DNA of 7,646 bases from JAQBDA01 sp041301185 (lineage in GTDB: Bacteria; Chloroflexota; Anaerolineae; Anaerolineales; UBA4823). Shown here one piece after another: positions 1-5,464 of this stretch. Position 1 is the stretch's first letter. Each line of letters begins with the position of its first letter. The stretch lies in assembly GCA_041301185.1 (NCBI GenBank), contig JBFYSV010000149.1, positions 1 through 7,646 on the forward strand. Reading direction: 5' to 3'. Both the position numbers and the translations under genes were made by a program. The notes under the pieces are model-generated. The model did no database searches, was not told the DNA's origin, and saw nothing but the letters and a program-made list of their open reading frames with translations.

Positions 1-1220
1 CCCAGGCTGACTTTGTTGCCCGCTTCAATGGTGGAGATAACGCCGGACACACTGTCACGGTAGGTGATCAAACCTTCAAGCTGCACTTGATTCCGTCGGG
101 GATCATCCATCCCCATACCGTAGGAGCAATCGGGAATGGCGTGGTGATAAACCCCGCCACGCTGCTGGCAGAAATCCAGAGCCTGAGGGACGCGGGAGTC
201 ACTGTCAATCCTGATCGCTTGCGTATCTCCTACGCTGCTCACATGATCACTCCGGGTCACCGAGCCCTGGATGCCGCCCAGGAGGCAGCTCGCGGGCAAA
301 GCGCAATCGGCACCACGCTACGCGGCATCGGTCCCGCCTACGCAGACAAAGTCAGCCGGAGTGGAATCCGCCTTGGCCAGATGCGCGACACGGAAAGCTT
401 CGCTGACGATTTGCAGAAACATATCCAATCGGTTAATCTGCGCCTGACCGGTTTATATAAATCAGAGCCACTCGATGCCCGACAGGTGGTTAAGGAATAC
501 CTGGATTACGCCCGCCAGATCCAGGCATACATCGGTGATATCTCTGCCCTGCTGGCAAACGCCCTGAAAAATGGAAAACGCGTACTTGCCGAAGGTGCCC
601 AAGGCACATTGTTGGATCTGGATCATGGCACATATCCCTTCGTGACCAGTTCCTATCCCACTGCTGCTGGCGCCCTGATCGGTTTAGGCTTAGGTGTTAG
701 CTGCTCAGAGCGGGTAATCGGCGTCACCAAAGCCTTCCAAACCCGGGTGGGAAGTGGTCCTTTCCCCAGCGAAGTTTTCGGTGAGGCTGCCACTCGGTTG
801 AGAGGCACCGGGGAACACCCCTGGGACGAATTCGGCACAACCACCGGGCGCCCCCGGCGGGTTGGCTGGCTGGATATGGTATTGCTGCGCTATGCAGTGC
901 GGATAAATGGGCTAAGCGAGCTGGCAATCACCAAGCTAGATGTTCTGACCGGTTTGGAGAAAGTGAATATCTGTGTGGCGTACCGGGCGGATGGTCAAAC
1001 TTACCAGGAATTGCCTTACGGGCCAGGAGACCTGGCATCCTTCCAGCCCGTTTATGAAGAGCATCCCGGCTGGCAGGAAGACGTACGAGGCTGCCGTAGC
1101 TGGGAGCAGCTCCCCCGGGCAGCGCGGGCTTATATTCTAAGGATCGAAGAATTGTGCGCGACGCCGGTCCGCCTGACTTCCGTCGGTCCGGAGCGCGATC
1201 AGGTAGTTGAGATTTCATAA
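1..1220 (+). CDS. purA: Adenylosuccinate synthetase, 5'-truncated by window edge
   Basis: Cytosolic enzyme of purine synthesis joining IMP and aspartate with GTP hydrolysis to give adenylosuccinate, the first committed step to AMP. The reading frame is open from base 3 with no start, so about 30 N-terminal residues, including the GTP-binding GDEGKGK loop, lie outside the window. Visible family signatures in order: NGGDNAGHT near bases 27-59 with the catalytic histidine, LHLIPSGI, IGNGVV, IGTTLRGIGPAY (IMP binding), EGAQGTLLDLDHGTYP, TRVGSGPFPSE, the EFGTTTGRPRR substrate loop, GWLD and TKLDVL. The C-terminus matches the normal family end. A TAA stop is followed directly by TAG. The segment SSYPTAAGA replaces the more usual SSNTTAGG, which I take as lineage variation. 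The identification is essentially certain. Confidence 0.97.
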   Translation, partial: QADFVARFNGGDNAGHTVTVGDQTFKLHLIPSGIIHPHTVGAIGNGVVINPATLLAEIQSLRDAGVTVNPDRLRISYAAHMITPGHRALDAAQEAARGQSAIGTTLRGIGPAYADKVSRSGIRLGQMRDTESFADDLQKHIQSVNLRLTGLYKSEPLDARQVVKEYLDYARQIQAYIGDISALLANALKNGKRVLAEGAQGTLLDLDHGTYPFVTSSYPTAAGALIGLGLGVSCSERVIGVTKAFQTRVGSGPFPSEVFGEAATRLRGTGEHPWDEFGTTTGRPRRVGWLDMVLLRYAVRINGLSELAITKLDVLTGLEKVNICVAYRADGQTYQELPYGPGDLASFQPVYEEHPGWQEDVRGCRSWEQLPRAARAYILRIEELCATPVRLTSVGPERDQVVEIS

Positions 1221-1246
1221 TAGATCGCAAACTATCTAACTGTTTC

Positions 1247-2062
1247 ATGAGAGCACCGCTTGCCGCACCCCGTCTATCCAGGTTAACCTCATTCCGGGTG
1301 ATGCTCGGGGTGTTTGTATCGATATCGTTTGCGCTGGTTGGTTGCATGCCCGTGCAAACGCCTCTACCTCCTGAGCCGACCACTACTCCCCAACCAGCAA
1401 CCGTTACCCCCGCCCCCACCACAATCTGGTTTCCTCCCACCACCACCCCAACGCCGTTCCCCACCCCAATCGTGACTCCCACCCAGGATCTGCGTCCCAC
1501 AATGGGTGAGATTATCCTGAGCGACGATTTCAGCGATCCAGACGCGTGGACACTGGCTCGCAGCCCTCAGGCGAGTGCTGCACTGGGTGTGAACGAGCTG
1601 ACCCTGGCTTTGCACCAGCCCGACGGCTATCTGTTTAGCCTGCGGGATGAGCCACTTCTAAGTGATTTCTACCTGGAGATCACCGCCAGCCCGAATCTGT
1701 GCCGTGACGCAGATGAGTACGGCCTATTATTGCGAGCATCTCCTTTTCTCGAATTCTACCGTTTCTCGCTGTCCTGTGATGGTCGGGCACGACTGGATAA
1801 AAGTTATCAATACACGATCTCCTCGCCGCAAGGTTGGGTGATGAGCGGCGCAATCCCGCCCGGCGCGCCGAGCACCTCCCGCCTGGCTGTGTGGGCGAAA
1901 GGCAAGGAAATGCGCTTTTACGCCAATGGGGAATACCTCTTCACCGTGAGCGATCGATCGCTCGCCAGCGGCAACCTAGGTGTGTTTATCCGATCTGCAG
2001 GTGAGGATGATGTCACTGTTAGTTTTTCCGATCTTATTATCCGCCAGCCCGACGATAATTGA
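1247..2062 (+). CDS. Secreted lipoprotein with Pro/Thr linker and concanavalin-like C-terminal domain
   Basis: A 271-residue exported protein of unknown ligand. Residues 1-33 form a lipoprotein signal peptide: basic start (R2, R9, R12, R17), hydrophobic core 19-31 and lipobox LVGC with the lipidated cysteine at C33. Residues 34-85 are a low-complexity Pro/Thr linker that would hold the domain away from the membrane. Residues about 90-268 are beta-rich, begin with ILSDDFSDPDAW and contain FYLEI, EYGLLLRA, FYRFSLS, MRFYANGEYLF and LGVFIRSAG. This pattern resembles LamG/DUF1080-type jelly-roll domains that bind sugar or protein. C152 and C177 could form a disulfide. No clear ribosome-binding site precedes the ATG, which lies 26 bases after purA. 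An alternative start at M19 would remove the basic N-region and is less likely. Placement as a lipoprotein is firm; the domain family is tentative. Confidence 0.85.
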   Translation: MRAPLAAPRLSRLTSFRVMLGVFVSISFALVGCMPVQTPLPPEPTTTPQPATVTPAPTTIWFPPTTTPTPFPTPIVTPTQDLRPTMGEIILSDDFSDPDAWTLARSPQASAALGVNELTLALHQPDGYLFSLRDEPLLSDFYLEITASPNLCRDADEYGLLLRASPFLEFYRFSLSCDGRARLDKSYQYTISSPQGWVMSGAIPPGAPSTSRLAVWAKGKEMRFYANGEYLFTVSDRSLASGNLGVFIRSAGEDDVTVSFSDLIIRQPDDN

Positions 2063-2075
2063 CCGGATTATAGCG

Positions 2076-2909
2076 ATGCCCAAACGCCCTTTCACCAACC
2101 GCTTGAACGATCTAGATCCTAAGAGCTGGCTGCGATTCCAAAAATCGTGGTTCGTGCATAATCCGCCGCCGCGCCGCAAAGATGTGTTGCGCCACCCGGC
2201 TAAGTTTCCGGAAACCCTGGCTCAAGATTTCATCGAGTTCTTTACCAAACGCGGCCAGGCAGTCCTGGATCCGATGGCAGGCACTGGCAGCGCCCTGGTT
2301 GCTGCCTTGCGCGCCGGGCGTAATAGCTACGGAATCGAGCTAAACCCTTCGTATTCCGAGATTGCTCGCCAGGTCATCTCAGAGGAGCGCCTTTCCCTTG
2401 GCGAGGCTGCCCACAACCTGGTAGCAGAAGTGGTCACTGGTGATGCCAGCCGCCTGGACGAGTTGGCACCCGCGCTAAGGCTGCCTTTGGTGGACTATGT
2501 GCTCACCTCCCCACCCTATTGGGACATGCTGCACGCCCGCGGCGCTCAGACACAAAAGAAGCGCCGCTCATCCGCCAGCTTAGACGTGGTGTATTCGGAA
2601 CACCCCGACGATCTGGGGAACATCGCTAGTTACGACGAGTTCTTGATCCGGTTAGTGGAAATTTATACTTGCTTGAAACCTTATCTAAAATCAGGCGCTT
2701 ACCTGACGATTATCGTAAAGAACGTAAAAAAAGGCGGGCAACTTTACCCGCTAGCCTGGGACCTCGCCAGCCGCTTGAGCCAGATCTACACCCTTAACGA
2801 CGAGAACATCTGGGCGCAGGATAACCAGCGCCTGGCCCCTTATGGTTTGGGAAATGCCTGGGTTAGCAATACCTTCCATCATTATTGTCTGCAATTTCGG
2901 AATGAGTAA
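2076..2909 (+). CDS. Stand-alone DNA methyltransferase, N4-cytosine/N6-adenine type
   Basis: A 277-residue SAM-dependent methyltransferase. The segment HPAKFPETL (from residue 50) leads into the SAM-binding motif DPMAGTG at 65-71 (usually DPFxGSG), then GRNSYGIELNPSY with E88 placed to hold the SAM ribose. The catalytic motif TSPPYW is at 144-149; SPPY rather than DPPY favours N4-cytosine over N6-adenine, though this is not decisive. LTIIVKNVKKGG near 210-223 fits a later core strand. The motif order is SAM motif first, catalytic motif second, with no obvious separate target-recognition domain. The ATG at 2076 is chosen because upstream in-frame starts would overlap the lipoprotein gene. No convincing ribosome-binding site is seen, so translation may be coupled to the lipoprotein gene 13 bases upstream. 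No endonuclease gene is adjacent, so it looks like an orphan enzyme. An RNA target is possible but less likely. Confidence 0.85.
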   Translation: MPKRPFTNRLNDLDPKSWLRFQKSWFVHNPPPRRKDVLRHPAKFPETLAQDFIEFFTKRGQAVLDPMAGTGSALVAALRAGRNSYGIELNPSYSEIARQVISEERLSLGEAAHNLVAEVVTGDASRLDELAPALRLPLVDYVLTSPPYWDMLHARGAQTQKKRRSSASLDVVYSEHPDDLGNIASYDEFLIRLVEIYTCLKPYLKSGAYLTIIVKNVKKGGQLYPLAWDLASRLSQIYTLNDENIWAQDNQRLAPYGLGNAWVSNTFHHYCLQFRNE

Positions 2910-2964
2910 GATATTTCTTCAGATTCAAGAGTTAGATAAATCCAGAAATCGACCCAGTTGCCTC

Positions 2965-2993
2965 TTTATTTTTTATTCAATTTAGTGTACAAT
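2965..2993 (+). promoter_or_regulatory. Probable sigma-70-type promoter for ssb
   Basis: A -10 hexamer TACAAT lies at 2988-2993 (one mismatch to TATAAT), with a weak -35-like TTTATT at 2965-2970 and a 17-base spacer. The surroundings are AT-rich, unlike the flanking coding DNA. Transcription would begin near base 3000, just before the structured leader. The 181-base gap 2910-3090 holds this promoter and that leader; no hairpin terminator for the upstream methyltransferase is seen in it. Confidence 0.55.
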
Positions 2994-3006
2994 TGTTCTG
3001 AAAATA

Positions 3007-3072
3007 CGATAGGTGATTCAGGGTTCTGCCCCGGGTGGCGTGCACCCGGAACAAAAGACAGGCCGCCTATCG
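3007..3072 (+). promoter_or_regulatory. Structured 5' leader of ssb mRNA
   Basis: CGATAGG (3007-3013) pairs perfectly with CCTATCG (3066-3072), enclosing a second hairpin CCGGGTG (3031-3037) / CACCCGG (3043-3049) with a 5-base loop. The fold would start a few bases after the predicted transcription start and end four bases before the ribosome-binding site GGAAGGAG (3077-3084). It could serve as a binding site for autoregulation or stabilise the mRNA. I do not recognise it as a named RNA family. Confidence 0.5.
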
Positions 3073-3090
3073 AAACGGAAGGAGACCCTC

Positions 3091-3507
3091 ATGTATCACA
3101 CCATCATCATCGTGGGCAATCTTGGGCGTGATCCCGAGATGCGCTACACTCCCAGCGGTCAGGCGGTGACCAATTTAAATGTCGCTACCAGCCGGCAGTA
3201 CACCGCATCCGATGGCACTCAGGTGAAAGAGACGATCTGGTTCCGCGTCTCCGCCTGGGGAAAATTGGCAGAAACCACGAACCAGTACCTGCACAAGGGC
3301 AGTAAAGTCCTGGTCGAGGGCAGGTTGGTTCCCGATATGGCAACCGGCGGACCGCGCACCTTCACCCGCCAGGATGGAACCACCGGCGCGACATTTGAGG
3401 TAAACGCCTCTACAATCCGCTTTCTCTCCAGCCGCGGAGAAGCGGAGGGTGAAATGTCCCTGGGTGAGGCGGGTGGTGCATCCAGCGAAGACGATATCCC
3501 GTTCTAA
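3091..3507 (+). CDS. ssb: Single-stranded DNA-binding protein
   Basis: A 138-residue SSB that coats single-stranded DNA in replication, recombination and repair. The OB-fold occupies roughly residues 1-108: it opens with IIIVGNLGRDPEMRYTPSGQAVTNLNVATS, then ETIWFRVSAWGKLAE, the YLHKGSKVLVEGRL strand and FEVNASTIRFL. A short acidic tail follows and ends DDIPF, the conserved tip that recruits repair and replication partners. The ATG at 3091 is chosen because the strong ribosome-binding site GGAAGGAG sits six bases upstream. An in-frame GTG at 3013 would add 26 non-conserved residues and would destroy the leader. The length is slightly short for the family because the linker between fold and tip is brief. 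It has its own promoter and is followed by a strong hairpin. Confidence 0.97.
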   Translation: MYHTIIIVGNLGRDPEMRYTPSGQAVTNLNVATSRQYTASDGTQVKETIWFRVSAWGKLAETTNQYLHKGSKVLVEGRLVPDMATGGPRTFTRQDGTTGATFEVNASTIRFLSSRGEAEGEMSLGEAGGASSEDDIPF

Positions 3508-3528
3508 CGATAACAAACGAATAACCCT

Positions 3529-3567
3529 GCCACTGGTTGCTGCTGGATAACAGCAGCAACCAGTGGC
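3529..3567 (+). terminator. Perfect 17-bp hairpin between ssb and the DUF3467 gene
   Basis: GCCACTGGTTGCTGCTG (3529-3545) is perfectly complementary to 3551-3567 around a GATAA loop. It begins 21 bases after the ssb stop. No T-run follows, so it is not a classical intrinsic terminator. It may instead act as a partial terminator, a 3' stabiliser of ssb mRNA or an RNA-processing site. A small hairpin CCTG/CAGG (3567-3570 with 3575-3578) abuts it and overlaps the downstream ribosome-binding site. The hairpin is certain; its role is not. Confidence 0.55.
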
Positions 3568-3587
3568 CTGTTCTCAGGAGTACGCTC

Positions 3588-3917
3588 ATGTCCTCTAATC
3601 CTGCCCGCCCACAAAGCCCGCAGATGCCCCCTATGGATCTCCCGGCCGACGTACAGATCGAATATGTCAACCTGGTGCGAATCGCACACTCGCCTTCCGA
3701 GATTGTATTTGACTTCGCCCAGCTCTTACCGGGTGCCTCCCCCGCCAAGATCACCTCGCGCATCGTCATGTCGCCGTTGGGAGCAAAACTGCTCTACCGG
3801 GCTTTGGGTGAGAACCTGGCAAAGTTCGAAACCGCCTTTGGCGAGATTGCCATCCCGGGCGGATCAGCCCTAGCCGATTATCTCTTTCGGCCTCCAGACC
3901 GTCCGAGCCAATCTTAA
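3588..3917 (+). CDS. DUF3467 family protein
   Basis: A 109-residue soluble protein of unknown function. After a Pro-rich, probably disordered N-terminus (1-18) comes the DUF3467 pattern: IEYVNLVRIAHSPSEIVFDFAQLLPG, then TSRIVMSPLGAKLLYRALGENLAKFETAFGEI. The family is common in bacteria and archaea, about 90-110 residues, and to my knowledge has no firmly assigned biochemical role. The ATG at 3588 is set by the ribosome-binding site AGGAG at 3576-3580, seven bases upstream; an upstream in-frame TTG at 3537 lies inside the ssb-downstream hairpin and is rejected. The translin gene starts six bases after its stop, so the two are almost certainly co-transcribed. The family call rests on remembered pattern, not a search. 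Confidence 0.8.
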   Translation: MSSNPARPQSPQMPPMDLPADVQIEYVNLVRIAHSPSEIVFDFAQLLPGASPAKITSRIVMSPLGAKLLYRALGENLAKFETAFGEIAIPGGSALADYLFRPPDRPSQS

Positions 3918-3923
3918 ACAGCC

Positions 3924-4556
3924 ATGCATAAACTTGATGATATCGCCGAGCGCATCCGCCAGGACTTCGACGCCCGTACACTTGCTCGAGACCAGGCGCT
4001 CACCCAAACCCGCACCCTAACCCGCCACTGCGCCAATGCCATTCGCGCCGTGCATCGCAGCGACTTTGAGACAGCCCAGGTAGACTTGGATGCCGCCAGG
4101 CAACTGGCTGAATCCCTTCGGGTAGAGTTAACAGCCTATCCCGATCTATACTATGCCGGCTATACCCAGGATGCCCTAAAGGAATACGCTGAAGCCAGTA
4201 TCGTCTACGCTTTGATCTCGAACCACGAACTGCCAACCCCAGAGGAGATCGGCATGGAGTCTGCCACGTATTTGAAAGGGCTGGCGGAGTCCGGCGGCGA
4301 GTTGCGCCGCCGCTGCCTGGATATCCTACGGCACGGCTATTCCGATGAAGCGGAACGTCTGCTGGGCTATATGGATGATATTTACGCGATCCTGGTGACC
4401 ATGGATTACCCGGATGCCATCACTGGCGGATTGCGCCGTCTGACCGATATTGTCCGCTCGATCAATGAGCGCACCCGTGGCGACATGACCATCAGCCTGC
4501 GCCAGGAGCACCTGGAAGCCAGCCTGAAACGCCTGGAAAACCGCCTGGAAAAATGA
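3924..4556 (+). CDS. Translin-family protein (COG2178-like, possible RNase)
   Basis: A 210-residue, largely alpha-helical protein matching the translin/TRAX superfamily. Eukaryotic translin and TRAX form the C3PO endoribonuclease; archaeal members self-assemble into similar RNA-cleaving shells. Hallmarks here are LKEYAEASIVYALI (85-98), ATYLKGLAESGGELRRRC (114-131), DDIYAILVTMDYPDAITGGLRR (151-172) and SINERTRGDMTISLR (179-193), the archaeal-type C-terminus. KEYAEA aligns by eye with the EYVEA motif of TRAX that holds two catalytic glutamates, so E87 and E90 could be catalytic. Further acidic residues at D141, E142, D151 and D152 could complete a metal site. It starts six bases after the DUF3467 gene with no visible ribosome-binding site, suggesting translational coupling. 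The family assignment is strong. RNase activity is inference; a plain nucleic-acid-binding role is the alternative. Confidence 0.88.
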   Translation: MHKLDDIAERIRQDFDARTLARDQALTQTRTLTRHCANAIRAVHRSDFETAQVDLDAARQLAESLRVELTAYPDLYYAGYTQDALKEYAEASIVYALISNHELPTPEEIGMESATYLKGLAESGGELRRRCLDILRHGYSDEAERLLGYMDDIYAILVTMDYPDAITGGLRRLTDIVRSINERTRGDMTISLRQEHLEASLKRLENRLEK

Positions 4557-4574
4557 ACCGCTCCATGCTTGCTT
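4555..4574 (+). repeat. Left copy of a 20/21-bp direct repeat around the nuclease N-half gene
   Basis: This copy overlaps the translin stop codon. It consists of GAACC followed by GCTCCATGCTTGCTT. The right copy at 4888-4908 is identical except for one extra T after GAACC. The two copies bracket the ORF at 4612-4839. Confidence 0.6.
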
Positions 4575-4611
4575 GCCACCTGGCGCCTCAACCCTGGGTA
4601 TTCCCTTCTGA

Positions 4612-4839
4612 ATGAGAACGATACGAGCATCTGAGATCGGCTCTTACTTGTATTGCCAGCGCGCCTGGTGGTACCAGCAGCTTGGTTACCAATCCGAGAA
4701 CCAGGCGGAGCTGGCCTCCGGGCAAGAAACTCACGCCCGGCATGGGCGCAGTCTCTTCTTGGCTGGCATATTGAGAACGGTGGCAATCGGCTTGCTCTTG
4801 CTTTCCCTTGTGCTTTTCATTGCCTACCTGGCTACCTAG
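4612..4839 (+). CDS. N-terminal half of a membrane-linked Cas4/RecB-like nuclease
   Basis: A 75-residue protein that looks like the front part of a Cas4/Dna2-type PD-(D/E)xK exonuclease. IRASEIGSYLYCQRAWWYQQLG (4-25) is the family opening, where C15 would be the first ligand of a 4Fe-4S cluster. ASGQETHARHG (35-45) supplies the motif-I histidine, probably H41. Residues 54-74 are a strong membrane helix preceded by basic residues, which predicts the nuclease portion in the cytoplasm. The frame then stops at TAG. The aspartate, ExK and remaining cysteines are encoded by the next ORF, 59 bases downstream and in another frame. A 16-codon ORF (4565-4615) overlaps its start by ATGA, which could allow translational coupling; no ribosome-binding site is seen. 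It may be a true split subunit, a frameshifted gene or a sequencing error. Confidence 0.72.
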   Translation: MRTIRASEIGSYLYCQRAWWYQQLGYQSENQAELASGQETHARHGRSLFLAGILRTVAIGLLLLSLVLFIAYLAT

Positions 4840-4887
4840 TTTTGTTAACAACCATCTTTTTGGTTTTGTACTTATTCAACAGGTAAC

Positions 4888-4908
4888 GAACCTGCTCCAT
4901 GCTTGCTT
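4888..4908 (+). repeat. Right copy of the 20/21-bp direct repeat
   Basis: This copy contains GAACC, one extra T, then GCTCCATGCTTGCTT, matching 4555-4574. Its internal ATG (4899) is the start codon of the nuclease C-half. The same ATG in the left copy opens a 16-codon ORF that also begins Met-Leu-Ala. Confidence 0.6.
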
Positions 4909-5429
4909 ATCTTGCTCTGCTTGTTTTCCTTACCGGTATCATTCTTCTGTGGCGCGCCAACCAAAGTAGAAAAACCAGCGGATTGCCCGCCGGTAGGCTG
5001 GTGTACAGCGATACCAGCCGCTGGCTCAACCAGGAAGAACCGCTTTACGATCCTGTTACTGCCCTGACAGGCAAACCAGATTACTTGATCCGGGATGGAT
5101 CGCAAATCATCCCGGTAGAGGTTAAGACGGGGCGTCCACCTCGCACCCCGTATGAGACCCATATCTACCAGTTGGCTGCATACTGTTTGCTGGTAGAGCG
5201 TGTCCTGGGTGTCCGCCCCTCCTATGGCTTGCTGCATTATACCGGCGAGTCTCGAGCTGGGCGTTCCTTCAGGGTAGAGTACACCCATCAGATGGAACAG
5301 GATGTAACCCGCCTGCTGACAGAGATACGCCAGCAAGCCAAACGCCAGGATTTGCCGCGCTCTCACCAATCTGTTGGCCGATGTAGAGCCTGTGGCTTCC
5401 GAGAACTCTGCAACGAGAAGCTGGAGTAG
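4899..5429 (+). CDS. C-terminal half of a membrane-linked Cas4/RecB-like nuclease
   Basis: A 176-residue protein holding the catalytic core missing from the upstream ORF. Residues 2-19 form a membrane helix followed by basic WRANQSRK, predicting an outside N-terminus and a cytoplasmic nuclease domain. After GLPAGRLVYSD come the PD-(D/E)xK motifs: GKPDYL with D61, PVEVKTG with E74 and K76, and YQLAAY with Q91 and Y95. The tail CRACGFRELC supplies C162, C165 and C171; with C15 of the upstream protein these make the four cysteines of a Cas4-type Fe-S cluster. All expected catalytic residues are intact, which argues against old decay. Together the halves would make a nuclease with a two-helix membrane hairpin inserted between motif I and motif II. 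No CRISPR array or other cas gene is present, so a CRISPR role is not implied. Confidence 0.78.
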   Translation: MLAYLALLVFLTGIILLWRANQSRKTSGLPAGRLVYSDTSRWLNQEEPLYDPVTALTGKPDYLIRDGSQIIPVEVKTGRPPRTPYETHIYQLAAYCLLVERVLGVRPSYGLLHYTGESRAGRSFRVEYTHQMEQDVTRLLTEIRQQAKRQDLPRSHQSVGRCRACGFRELCNEKLE

Positions 5430-5449
5430 GAAACCCGGCTGGATTCATA

Positions 5450-5455
5450 TATAAT
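5450..5455 (+). promoter_or_regulatory. Perfect -10 element just upstream of nadK
   Basis: TATAAT lies with its last base nine bases before the nadK ATG, so transcription would start about 2-3 bases before the start codon. No good -35 is seen 16-18 bases upstream and no ribosome-binding site lies between, which fits a leaderless mRNA. Confidence 0.5.
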
Positions 5456-5464
5456 TGTCCTGTT

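Noticed and set aside
928..1500. A 190-codon open frame on the minus strand across the purA end and lipoprotein start
   Set aside because: It is rich in Gly and Val only because it reads the Pro/Thr-coding linker backwards, shows no family motif and opposes two well-supported genes.
1980..2075. Upstream extension of the methyltransferase start, including ATGs at 2007 and 2010
   Set aside because: It would overlap the lipoprotein gene by up to 83 bases and adds a non-conserved hydrophobic stretch; the ATG at 2076 fits the family better.
2986..3000. Possible LexA (SOS) box at the ssb promoter
   Set aside because: GTACAATTGTTC resembles the Gram-positive GAAC-N4-GTTC type, but with several mismatches to the full consensus, and no similar site is seen at recN.
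3013..3090. GTG start for ssb
   Set aside because: The ATG at 3091 has a strong ribosome-binding site and gives the standard SSB N-terminus; the extension lies in the structured leader.
4850..4865. Short AACCA/TGGTT hairpin between the nuclease halves as a terminator
   Set aside because: The 5-bp AT-rich stem is too weak and the downstream half follows at once.
4872..5369. A 165-codon minus-strand frame opposite the nuclease C-half
   Set aside because: It has no recognisable motif, while the plus strand carries complete nuclease motifs.
4612..5429. A CRISPR-Cas adaptation locus suggested by the Cas4-like protein
   Set aside because: There is no repeat-spacer array and no cas1, cas2 or effector gene in the window; Cas4-like nucleases often occur outside CRISPR loci.
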